This document shows positions 1 to 5,320 of a DNA stretch of 5,320 nucleotides, in pieces. The first letter of the stretch is position 1; each line of letters starts with the position of its first letter. The notes beneath the pieces were generated by a model, which made no database searches, had not been told where the DNA came from, and saw only the letters and a program-made list of their open reading frames with translations. The DNA is from an uncultured Tolumonas sp. (GTDB taxonomy: Bacteria > Pseudomonadota > Gammaproteobacteria > Enterobacterales > Aeromonadaceae), in contig CAIZDF010000651.1 in assembly GCA_903931645.1 (NCBI GenBank), positions 1 through 5,320 of the forward strand, in the 5' to 3' direction. Position numbers and translations under genes: made by a program.

Positions 1-19
1 CTCTTGAAAACTCAGACAT

Positions 20-55
20 AAAAAATCGGTCTCAGATAAAAATCTGAGACCGATT
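20..55 (-). terminator. Rho-independent terminator, leftward
   Basis: A perfect 14-bp stem (24-37 paired with 42-55, arm AATCGGTCTCAGAT) closes a 4-nt loop at 38-41. On the minus strand the stem is followed at once by four more T residues (23-20); with the two at the stem base this makes six T in a row. No T tract follows the stem on the plus strand, so it should work only for leftward transcripts. perM is the nearest upstream leftward gene, ending 85 bases before it, so this is the likely end of the perM transcript. A leftward gene beginning beyond the window edge cannot be excluded. Confidence 0.82.
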
Positions 56-134
56 ATGAAGCCAGTGGAGGATCGTTCAAGCATCCTTAAACGATCAGCA
101 TTAGACATGATATCGGGCCTTTTTATTCACTACA

Positions 135-150
135 TTCGTATTAATACGAA
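135..150. repeat. 16-bp perfect palindrome over the perM stop codon
   Basis: TTCGTATTAATACGAA is its own reverse complement over all 16 bases and contains the perM stop codon (143-141). As RNA it could fold into a 6-bp stem with a TTAA loop, but no T tract follows, so it does not look like a terminator. Its role is unknown. It could be a binding site for a dimeric protein, an RNA 3'-end structure, or chance. Confidence 0.55.
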
Positions 151-1217
151 CCTATCGATGCCTCTGTTCGGGTACTTCCCGGCCAGGAGTTCACGACCGC
201 TTTAACCAGTGTAGCGAGCGGGATTGCAAAAAATACGCCCCAAAACCCCCACAACCCGCCAAACACCAATACGGCTAAAATAATAGCAATCGGGTGTAAA
301 TTCATCGTTTCTGAAAACAACAATGGCGTAAGAATGTTGGCATCCAGCGTTTGCACAATCGCGTAGGCTAACATCAGATAAGCAAAATCAGAGGATAAGC
401 CCCATTGGAACAAGGCCACCACTGTCACCGGGATCGTCACCGCGACAGCGCCGATATAAGGGATCAAGACAGAACAGCCAACCGAGATGCCCAGCAATAA
501 CGCATAGTTGATGCCCATGAAGGCAAATACCACGTAATTTGCTGCACTGACCACCAAAATATGAATAACTTTGCCGCGAATATAGTTAGTAATTTGATCA
601 TTCATTTCCAACCAAACCCGATTTGCTAATTCCCGGTTATTTGGTAAAAAACGCTTCATCATCAGCAACAAACGCTCTTTGTCTTTCAACATAAAGAAAA
701 TTAAGAGCGGAACTAAGACCATATATACCAGCACAACGGCAATATTCATCAATGATGTAAAAGAGAATGAAACCAGCACACCACTATTGTTGAGCAAACG
801 GTCTTGAATAACAGCTGTGATGCTATCAACCAGTGATGCATCAAAGAAGTCAGGATAATGCTGCGGCAGTTTTTTAAGGTACTCCGTACCATTAGCCAGC
901 ATTACAGGCCCGGCTTTCACCAACGTCATACCTTGGCGGAACACCGCCGGTAAAATACCAAATCCGATTAAAAACATAAGCCCAATGAAGACGAGCAGAA
1001 CCAATGTTGTCGCACCACTTCGGCCAAGACCGACTTTTATCAGGCGCTGGACAAACCATTCCAGCAGATAAGCGATGACCAAAGCCGCCAGAACAGGCGC
1101 TAAAATATCGCCATAAAAATAGATAACTGCAAAACCACCAACCAACAACCAAAATAAGGTTACCGCATTCGGATCCGAGAAGCGCCGACGATACCAATTT
1201 AATAATACGTTTAACAT
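141..1217 (-). CDS. perM: AI-2E family transporter / PerM family inner-membrane protein
   Basis: This is a PerM-type polytopic inner-membrane protein of the AI-2E transporter family. The family includes the TqsA autoinducer-2 exporter and Na+/H+ antiporter-like members; the substrate of PerM itself is not established. From the ATG at 1217 it has 358 residues, close to the roughly 353 of E. coli PerM. The N-terminal MLNVLLNWYRRRFSDP resembles the E. coli start. Hydrophobic segments lie near residues 20-60 (two), 70-92, 155-178, 218-238, 240-270, 275-300 and 308-340. Family signatures include FFMLKDKE (about 174-181), IPYIGA (252-257), FSETMNLHP (301-309) and a glycine/tryptophan-rich FGGLWGFWGVFFAIPLATL (319-337). 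A TTG lies 10 codons upstream in frame, but the ATG has GGAA eight bases before it and matches the family N-terminus. The gene diverges from bepA across 103 bases, and a leftward terminator lies 85 bases past its stop. Family assignment is firm; substrate is unknown. Confidence 0.93.
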   Translation of the reverse strand: MLNVLLNWYRRRFSDPNAVTLFWLLVGGFAVIYFYGDILAPVLAALVIAYLLEWFVQRLIKVGLGRSGATTLVLLVFIGLMFLIGFGILPAVFRQGMTLVKAGPVMLANGTEYLKKLPQHYPDFFDASLVDSITAVIQDRLLNNSGVLVSFSFTSLMNIAVVLVYMVLVPLLIFFMLKDKERLLLMMKRFLPNNRELANRVWLEMNDQITNYIRGKVIHILVVSAANYVVFAFMGINYALLLGISVGCSVLIPYIGAVAVTIPVTVVALFQWGLSSDFAYLMLAYAIVQTLDANILTPLLFSETMNLHPIAIILAVLVFGGLWGFWGVFFAIPLATLVKAVVNSWPGSTRTEASIGSY

Positions 1218-1320
1218 CCTGCCGATTCCGTTGAATTCATCGTACAATTGCCTAGTGTAATCGGTTGTGCGGCATTTTTCGCATGTCGAAACAGATAATT
1301 ATCAAAGAAAGGGGTACGTT
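1218..1320. promoter_or_regulatory. Divergent perM/bepA intergenic region with two small inverted repeats
   Basis: These 103 bases must hold the leftward perM and rightward bepA start signals. I see no convincing -35/-10 pair in either direction. There is a perfect 10-bp palindrome GATAATTATC (1294-1303) and an inverted repeat TTTCG-5 nt-CGAAA (1277-1291) beside it. GATAAT at 1294-1299 could be a bepA -10 element but lacks a recognisable -35 at normal spacing. These motifs may be regulatory, but the sequence alone does not show by what. Confidence 0.35.
1307..1314 (+). promoter_or_regulatory. Ribosome binding site fixing the bepA GTG start
   Basis: GAAAGGGG is placed six bases before the GTG at 1321. 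An alternative in-frame GTG at 1267 has no such site and would put charged, non-hydrophobic residues before the signal peptide, so 1321 is preferred. Confidence 0.75.
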
Positions 1321-2784
1321 GTGCTTTATCGTTGCCTGAAAAAACTACTGCTGTGTTTTAGCACCGCATGTTGCCTTATTTTTTCCACCCTATCACACGC
1401 TGACTCGCAGTTACCAGATATCGGTACTGCCGGGGTTTCAGCCCTATCAGTCGAACAAGAAGTATTATATGGCAAAGCTTTTATGCGCTTTGCCCGCGCG
1501 AGTTTACCTATCATTGATGATCCGGTACTTAATGAATACATTAATGATCTGGGGTTGCGACTGGTAAGCCAGGCCAATAACGTACGCTTCCCTTTTACTT
1601 TTTTTCTAGTGAAAGACGACAGTATTAACGCCGCCGCATTTCTTGGTGGCCGCGTAAAAGTACACAGTGGTTTATTTCTGCATGCAGAAACAGAAAGTGA
1701 ACTGGCTGGCGTGTTAGCGCATGAAATCAGCCATGTCACCCAACGGCATATTGCCCGCTACATGGAAGATCAGGCCAAAAGTGCCCCACTTTCGATTGCC
1801 GGTTTAGTTGGCTCAATCGCGTTGGCGATGCTGAACCCTACCGCAGGGGTTGCGGCTATCAACACGACGATGGGCTTAACTGTACAAAATTCGATTAACT
1901 TCACCCGAGATAATGAATATGAAGCGGATCGGATCGGCATGGGATTACTCTACAATGCTGGTTTTGATCCGACAGGTATGATGACGTTTTTCCAGAAACT
2001 CGCCGCCGAAAACCGTTATTCATCTAAATTACCTGAAATGCTGTTAACCCACCCTATCACTGAAAATCGTATTGCCGAAGCCAGAAACCGGGCCAGCAGT
2101 TACCGTACACGCCATATTGAATCCAGCTTGGATTTTTTACTGGCAAAAGTTCGGATCCAAGCGATGTACAGCAATCAGAGTGCAGATGGTTTACTGACAT
2201 TCTTCGAGCAACAAGCCGGAAAAAACAGTGAAAACTCCGCACCTTGGTTAGCTGCTCAGTATGGTAAAGCATTGTCATTGCTGCAATTAAACAAAATACC
2301 CGAAGCGGGTGAAGTACTGACACAGCTAAGTAAGCGCAAACCCGATAACCTTTTCTTTCAAGATTCACTGACCGATCAAGAAATTGCAGCACAACAATTC
2401 AACGCGGCAATTAGTCGACTGGAACAACGGAATCAAAGTATGCCGGATAACCCAGTCATCATCATGAATCTGGCGAATGTTTATCTAAAGGCGAACAAAG
2501 CCGATGCTTCGATTCGGTTGTTAGATCAATTTACCCGTAATAATCCAGAATCATCAGTGGCATGGCAACTGCTGGCGGAAGGTTACGAACAGACTGTCAA
2601 TCAAGCGGGTTTTCATCAAGCCCAGGCAGAATATTTAGCCTTGCGCGGTGAGATTGACCAAGCTACCGATCAACTACACATGGCGCGCGCAAACACCGCC
2701 GACAACTTAAGTCAGGCCCGGATTGACGCGCGTATTGCTGAATTAGAAGAGCAGAAAAAAGTGGATAACAGCCTGAAGCGCTAG
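1321..2784 (+). CDS. bepA: Periplasmic M48 metalloprotease/chaperone with TPR domain (BepA)
   Basis: BepA (formerly YfgC) acts in the periplasm. It promotes maturation of the LPS translocon protein LptD and degrades stalled outer-membrane proteins at the BAM complex. From the GTG at 1321 it has 487 residues, the same length as I recall for E. coli BepA. Residues 1-27 are a signal peptide (basic YRCLKK, hydrophobic core, cleavage after LSHA). The zinc protease motif HEISH is at 134-138, the third ligand is probably Glu199 in ExEAD (199-203), and His244 in LLTHP matches the histidine that caps the E. coli active site (His246). About residues 270-487 form a helical TPR region, with repeat-like blocks near 311-347, 377-411 and 413-456. 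All catalytic residues are intact. The gene stands alone, diverging from perM and overlapping the hda stop codon by four bases. In E. coli arsC (yfgD) lies beside bepA; it is absent here. Confidence 0.96.
   Translation: MLYRCLKKLLLCFSTACCLIFSTLSHADSQLPDIGTAGVSALSVEQEVLYGKAFMRFARASLPIIDDPVLNEYINDLGLRLVSQANNVRFPFTFFLVKDDSINAAAFLGGRVKVHSGLFLHAETESELAGVLAHEISHVTQRHIARYMEDQAKSAPLSIAGLVGSIALAMLNPTAGVAAINTTMGLTVQNSINFTRDNEYEADRIGMGLLYNAGFDPTGMMTFFQKLAAENRYSSKLPEMLLTHPITENRIAEARNRASSYRTRHIESSLDFLLAKVRIQAMYSNQSADGLLTFFEQQAGKNSENSAPWLAAQYGKALSLLQLNKIPEAGEVLTQLSKRKPDNLFFQDSLTDQEIAAQQFNAAISRLEQRNQSMPDNPVIIMNLANVYLKANKADASIRLLDQFTRNNPESSVAWQLLAEGYEQTVNQAGFHQAQAEYLALRGEIDQATDQLHMARANTADNLSQARIDARIAELEEQKKVDNSLKR
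2781..2784. other. Shared CTAG: overlapping tail-to-tail stop codons of bepA and hda
   Basis: The self-complementary CTAG supplies TAG for bepA on the plus strand (2782-2784) and TAG for hda on the minus strand (2783-2781). No bases are left between the genes for a conventional terminator, so each transcript must end inside the opposing gene, by Rho or by a signal I cannot see. A 6-bp hairpin at 2796-2812 (TTCCTT/AAGGAA) lies inside hda without a T tract. Confidence 0.95.
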
Positions 2785-3482
2785 AGTTCCAATACTTCCT
2801 TAATAAAAGGAATGGTCAATTTACGCTGGGCATGCAACGACGCATTGTCCAGCGTATCCAGCGCCTGCAGTAGCGTCCGCATATCGCGTGATAAGCGATT
2901 AAGCAGAAAACGACCTACATCCACAGGAAGTTTGAACCCACGTAATGCCGCACGTAACTGTAAGGCGCCCAACTTTCCTTCATCATCCAGCTCATGTAAC
3001 TGAAATGAGACGCCCCAATCCAGACGCGATGCTAAATCAGGCAAACAAAGGCCTAATTTGCGCGGAGCAGTCGTCGCTGACATGATCAATGAGCCGCGGC
3101 TGGTTTCTTTCCAGCGGTTAAATAAATTAAACAGTGATTCTTCCCAAAGCCGGTCACCCGCCACAGCATCGAGATTATCGAGACATAACAGCGGCATACG
3201 CTCCATGCCTTCCAGGATATCCGGAGAGTATTGCTCATGCCGATCGAGTGGAATATAAACAGCAGATTCACCATTGCCATTAATTTCAGCACAGGTGGCA
3301 TGTAATAGATGCGAACGCCCCGAACCGCGACAACCCCAAAAATAGAGTAATGGCACGCCTTCGCCAATAGCGGCATTTTTCAAAGTCGTGATAAGTTGCG
3401 CATTACTGCCAGGATAAAAACTGGCAAATGTTTCATCATCAGGTAGTTGAACAGCCAGTGAAAGTTGAGTTGATTGCAGCAT
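2781..3482 (-). CDS. hda: DnaA regulatory inactivator Hda
   Basis: Hda is a DnaA-like AAA+ protein. Bound to the DNA-loaded DnaN clamp, it stimulates hydrolysis of DnaA-ATP (RIDA) and so prevents re-initiation of replication. From the ATG at 3482 it has 233 residues, as in E. coli Hda. The clamp-binding motif QLSLAV is at 6-11, with Ala where E. coli has Pro. Next come the conserved LPDDETFASF (13-22), a P-loop GxxGxGRS at 50-57 (Arg in place of the usual Lys, as in E. coli Hda), and Walker B LLCLDN (98-103). Then come ASRLDWG (151-157) with the arginine-finger candidate Arg153, and the sensor-2 helix RDMRTL (199-204). Two in-frame starts lie just upstream (GTG 3488, ATG 3485); the ATG at 3482 has the best ribosome-site spacing and aligns with the E. 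coli N-terminus. It is the last gene of a tight upp-DUF2066-hda unit and overlaps bepA by four bases. Confidence 0.95.
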   Translation of the reverse strand: MLQSTQLSLAVQLPDDETFASFYPGSNAQLITTLKNAAIGEGVPLLYFWGCRGSGRSHLLHATCAEINGNGESAVYIPLDRHEQYSPDILEGMERMPLLCLDNLDAVAGDRLWEESLFNLFNRWKETSRGSLIMSATTAPRKLGLCLPDLASRLDWGVSFQLHELDDEGKLGALQLRAALRGFKLPVDVGRFLLNRLSRDMRTLLQALDTLDNASLHAQRKLTIPFIKEVLEL

Positions 3483-3487
3483 CATCA

Positions 3488-3493
3488 CCGCCT
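3488..3493 (-). promoter_or_regulatory. Ribosome binding site fixing the hda start
   Basis: AGGCGG on the minus strand (3493-3488) lies five bases before the ATG at 3482 and one base after the stop codon of the upstream gene. The longer run AGGCGGTGAT (3493-3484) differs from the extended anti-16S complement AGGAGGTGAT by one base. The GTG at 3488 and ATG at 3485 fall in or beside this run, too close to be served by it. Confidence 0.72.
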
Positions 3494-3494
3494 G

Positions 3495-4088
3495 TTAATA
3501 AAACTGAAGATAAGAAGATTGCACTGGCGCAACCGTTTCTAGTCGGGCTAACTTAAACACGGTGTCAATCTGACTAAGTTGCCTAACATTCTTTACAGTG
3601 ACTGAATTACGCTCTTGTACATAAGCTTCTAGCGCAGCAACCACTTGATTGGCCAGTTGATTTTGCATTCCACGAGCTTGCCCACGGATAATTACCGCGC
3701 CATCATTTCGGGCATCATGCAGCTGCCAATCTAATGTCCATTCACCATCTTGCTGATGTAACTGCCCTAATAGCAATTTATCCGCATCATAGCGCCGACT
3801 GACTAGCAACAACGGTGACATAAAGGCATTTTCTATTGTCGTAGGCTGGATCTGAGTTGCATCATCAAGATCCATAATGGGAAAAATAAAGCGGTAACTC
3901 ACAGAGCCTTGATAATTGAACAGTTGAGGCCAACGTGTCGATTTATCATCCGGCACTATTTGTTCTTTCGCTGTGCTATCGACCAACCAGCAAAGAATAC
4001 GTTCTGACATAGCCTGAGATGGAAGGCTCCACCCCAGACTTAGCAGCAAACAGCATCGCAGTATTAGACACCAGCAACGGTTCTTCAA
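3495..4088 (-). CDS. Short DUF2066-family protein with signal peptide (probable exported protein)
   Basis: The function is unknown. DUF2066 proteins commonly sit next to hda and purM in gammaproteobacteria. This copy has 197 residues. Residues 1-26 look like a signal peptide (KNR, a Leu/Cys-rich core, cleavage after PSQA). The rest carries the central DUF2066 signatures: RILCWLVDS (30-38), FIFPIMDLDDAT (67-78), a VSRRYDADKLLLGQL block (96-110) and WTLDWQL (117-123). Family members as I recall them are about 300-400 residues, with a domain of 100 or more residues between signal peptide and the WLV motif and a tail after the segment ending here at 197. Both seem to be missing. The start is TTG, without a visible Shine-Dalgarno sequence, five bases after the upp stop; TAA at 4100-4098 closes the frame upstream. 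Re-initiation from upp is likely. The ATG at 4010 would give a protein without the signal peptide. The stop lies 12 bases before hda. Confidence 0.75.
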   Translation of the reverse strand: MKNRCWCLILRCCLLLSLGWSLPSQAMSERILCWLVDSTAKEQIVPDDKSTRWPQLFNYQGSVSYRFIFPIMDLDDATQIQPTTIENAFMSPLLLVSRRYDADKLLLGQLHQQDGEWTLDWQLHDARNDGAVIIRGQARGMQNQLANQVVAALEAYVQERNSVTVKNVRQLSQIDTVFKLARLETVAPVQSSYLQFY

Positions 4089-4093
4089 AATGG

Positions 4094-4720
4094 TTATTTA
4101 GTTCCGAAAATTTTATCGCCTGCATCACCCAAGCCAGGAATGATATAACCTTTTTCATTCAAGCCCTGGTCGATAGAAGCACAATAAACTTCCACATCAT
4201 CGTGCGCTGCTTGTAATGCTGCCAACCCTTCTGGTGCCGCCACCAGAATAATAACTTTGATCTGTTTGCAGCCTTTTTGTTTCAACAAATCGATGGTTGC
4301 AATCATGGAACCACCAGTCGCCAGCATTGGATCAACGATCAACGCTAAACGTTCATCAATATTGCTGACTATTTTTTGGAAATAAGGAACAGGTTTCAGT
4401 GTTTCTTCGTCACGATAAATACCGACCACACTCACACGTGCGCTTGGCATATGTTCCAGAACACCGTCCATCATGCCCAAACCAGCACGCAGAATAGGCA
4501 CTACCGTGACCTTTTTCCCTTTGATCTGATCCACTTCTACCGGACCATTCCAACCATCAATGGTTACTTTTTCAGTTTCAAAATCAGCGGTAGCTTCATA
4601 TGTCAGCAGGCTGCCCACTTCTTTGGCCAGTTCGCGGAAACGTTTTGTACTGATATCAGCTTCACGCATCAGACCCAGTTTGTGTTTAACCAGCGGGTGT
4701 TTAACCTCGACAACTTTCAT
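4094..4720 (-). CDS. upp: Uracil phosphoribosyltransferase
   Basis: Upp is a cytosolic pyrimidine salvage enzyme that joins uracil to PRPP, giving UMP and pyrophosphate. From the ATG at 4720 it has 208 residues, identical in length to E. coli Upp, with near-identical N- and C-termini ([33 protein letters not shown]). The PRPP-binding loop [13 protein letters not shown] is at 126-138 and the uracil-binding C-terminal region [12 protein letters not shown] at 191-202; RAGLGMMDG (78-86) is also intact. The frame stays open 14 codons upstream, but the ATG at 4720 has GGAG six bases before it (4730-4727) and matches the family start. The gene diverges from purM and heads the leftward unit with the DUF2066 gene and hda. 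In E. coli the uracil permease gene uraA follows upp; here that place is taken by DUF2066. Confidence 0.97.
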   Translation of the reverse strand: MKVVEVKHPLVKHKLGLMREADISTKRFRELAKEVGSLLTYEATADFETEKVTIDGWNGPVEVDQIKGKKVTVVPILRAGLGMMDGVLEHMPSARVSVVGIYRDEETLKPVPYFQKIVSNIDERLALIVDPMLATGGSMIATIDLLKQKGCKQIKVIILVAAPEGLAALQAAHDDVEVYCASIDQGLNEKGYIIPGLGDAGDKIFGTK

Positions 4721-4726
4721 TATGAA

Positions 4727-4730
4727 CTCC
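4727..4730 (-). promoter_or_regulatory. Ribosome binding site of upp
   Basis: GGAG on the minus strand (4730-4727) lies six bases before the ATG at 4720. It selects this ATG over the longer open frame that begins at 4762. Confidence 0.75.
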
Positions 4731-4752
4731 GTAATTTGATTATCCGGGGAAG

Positions 4753-4758
4753 ATCTTA
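4753..4758 (-). promoter_or_regulatory. Candidate upp promoter -10 element
   Basis: On the minus strand TAAGAT (4758-4753) is preceded by TGA, giving an extended -10 form TGnTAAGAT. A weak TTCATT lies 18 bases upstream. A start near 4746 would give a leader of about 26 bases before the upp ATG. This is a match by eye only. GATAAT at 4744-4739 is an alternative but would leave almost no leader. Confidence 0.3.
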
Positions 4759-4833
4759 TCATTCAGGTAAGACGAAAATGAATGTTTTCTGCTACAAACC
4801 ACAGGTTTTCTTTTTCTCTTCGTTCCTGACTGC

Positions 4834-4839
4834 TAGAAT
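4834..4839 (+). promoter_or_regulatory. Candidate purM promoter -10 element (extended)
   Basis: TAGAAT preceded by TGC (4831-4839) forms an extended -10 with a poor, T-rich -35 region near 4811-4816. It would give a purM leader of about 40 bases. A second possibility is CTGACT (4826-4831), 16 bases, TTTAAT (4848-4853). I could not identify a convincing PurR operator nearby. Confidence 0.35.
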
Positions 4840-4877
4840 AGGGCCTGTTTAATCTCCCCCTTAACAGCGATTACGAC

Positions 4878-4882
4878 AAGGA
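4878..4882 (+). promoter_or_regulatory. Ribosome binding site of purM
   Basis: AAGGA lies six bases before the GTG at 4889, supporting GTG as the true start. The encoded N-terminus from that codon matches the family. Confidence 0.8.
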
Positions 4883-4888
4883 TCTATC

Positions 4889-5320
4889 GTGACTGACAAG
4901 ACTTCACTGAGCTACAAGGACGCTGGCGTTGATATCGATGCAGGTAATGCCCTGGTTGAGCGTATCAAAGGCGTTGCCAAACGCACCCGCCGTCCTGAAG
5001 TAATGGGCGGATTAGGTGGTTTTGGTGCTCTGTGCCGAATTCCGGCTGGCTATCGCGAACCTATCCTGGTTTCTGGTACTGATGGCGTCGGCACCAAATT
5101 GCGTCTGGCGATCGATCTGAAAAAACACGATACCGTTGGTATCGATCTGGTTGCAATGTGTGTGAACGACCTGATCGTTCAAGGCGCAGAACCACTGTTC
5201 TTCTTGGATTACTATGCAACCGGTAAATTGGATGTCGATACTGCTGCCGCAGTAGTGACTGGTATTGGTGCAGGTTGTGAACAATCCAACTGTGCATTAG
5301 TCGGTGGTGAAACTGCTGAA
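4889..5320 (+). CDS. purM: Phosphoribosylformylglycinamidine cyclo-ligase (AIR synthetase), 5' part
   Basis: PurM catalyses the ATP-dependent closure of FGAM to 5-aminoimidazole ribonucleotide in cytosolic de novo purine synthesis. The window holds the first 144 codons; the E. coli enzyme has about 345 residues, so roughly 60 percent lies beyond the right edge. The GTG start gives [20 protein letters not shown], almost the E. coli N-terminus. Visible family motifs are [14 protein letters not shown] (35-48), [13 protein letters not shown] (62-74), [20 protein letters not shown] (86-105) with the following [10 protein letters not shown], and LVGGETAE (137-144), where the window ends. No frameshift or unusual codon is seen. 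It diverges from upp across 168 bases; purN usually follows purM, but that part is not in view. Confidence 0.97.
   Translation, partial: MTDKTSLSYKDAGVDIDAGNALVERIKGVAKRTRRPEVMGGLGGFGALCRIPAGYREPILVSGTDGVGTKLRLAIDLKKHDTVGIDLVAMCVNDLIVQGAEPLFFLDYYATGKLDVDTAAAVVTGIGAGCEQSNCALVGGETAE

Noticed and set aside
71..96. Hairpin GATCGTT...AACGATC in the perM downstream region
   Set aside because: Only 7 bp with a 12-nt loop and no T tract. It may be part of the perM 3' untranslated RNA but does not support a separate element.
113..126. Possible rightward terminator at ATCGGGCCTTTTTA
   Set aside because: The T run is present but no upstream arm pairs with the GC-rich bases to form a stem.
123..131. 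TTATTCACT, eight of nine bases of a DnaA box (TTATNCACA)
   Set aside because: A single near-match without neighbours in a 5-kb window is expected by chance, and nearness to hda is not evidence of an origin.
1..140. Search for a gene at the left edge
   Set aside because: All rightward frames close within about 60 bases without recognisable sequence, and the leftward ATG at 19 lacks a ribosome site and only six codons are visible.
1267..1320. Upstream GTG at 1267 as the bepA start (505 residues)
   Set aside because: It has no ribosome site and adds 18 hydrophilic residues before the signal peptide. The GTG at 1321 gives the family length of 487.
1326..1739. Minus-strand open frame of 137 codons opposite the 5' part of bepA
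   Set aside because: It is fully antisense to a gene with a clear signal peptide and HEISH motif; no ribosome site or family resemblance.
3976..4158. Minus-strand 60-codon frame bridging upp and the DUF2066 gene, which might have held the missing DUF2066 N-terminus
   Set aside because: It overlaps the conserved upp C-terminus in another frame and its sequence has no DUF2066-like features. It does not supply the missing domain.
4796..4808. AAACC ACA GGTTT as a PurR operator
   Set aside because: PurR sites are 16-bp palindromes with a central CG (ACGCAAACGTTTNCGT type). This repeat has a three-base spacer and no such core.
4376..4852. A 158-codon open frame on the plus strand opposite upp and its leader
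   Set aside because: It lies antisense to the 5' half of an intact, highly conserved upp gene, its product shows no recognisable family, and it runs through the upp promoter region. It is a shadow of upp codon structure.

Overview
This window looks like an ordinary chromosomal housekeeping locus of a gammaproteobacterium. PurM, Upp, Hda and BepA all closely resemble their E. coli counterparts in length and motifs. Base composition is moderate rather than GC-rich, and the order perM-bepA-hda-upp-purM is the one known from Enterobacterales, with related arrangements in Pseudomonas. A DUF2066 gene beside hda, with no uraA or arsC, points away from Escherichia itself. A moderate-GC member of the Aeromonadales (for example a Tolumonas-like organism) would fit, but this placement is an inference from memory of the families.

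Layout, left to right. Positions 1-140 hold no supportable gene. They contain a strong intrinsic terminator reading leftward (20-55) and a 16-bp palindrome (135-150) straddling the perM stop. perM, an AI-2E-type membrane protein, runs leftward (1217-141). It diverges from bepA (1321-2784, rightward), a periplasmic M48 metalloprotease/chaperone with a C-terminal TPR region. bepA ends tail-to-tail on hda, and the two stop codons share the tetranucleotide CTAG at 2781-2784. Three leftward genes then form a compact unit transcribed in the order upp (4720-4094), a short secreted DUF2066-type protein (4088-3495) and hda (3482-2781), with gaps of only 5 and 12 bases. A 168-base divergent region (4721-4888) separates upp from purM (4889 onward, rightward), which is cut off by the window edge after 144 codons.

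How the genes relate. Upp (uracil + PRPP to UMP) and PurM (AIR synthetase of purine synthesis) are nucleotide metabolism enzymes that fire outward from a shared control region. Hda works with the DNA-loaded sliding clamp to convert DnaA-ATP to DnaA-ADP, so co-transcription behind upp would place a replication-initiation regulator downstream of a nucleotide salvage gene. BepA maintains outer-membrane protein assembly in the periplasm. PerM is an inner-membrane protein whose physiological substrate is not settled.

I found no mobile element, CRISPR array, RNA gene or novel system. The most notable item is the DUF2066 gene, which keeps a signal peptide but appears to lack both the N-terminal domain and the C-terminal tail of the family.
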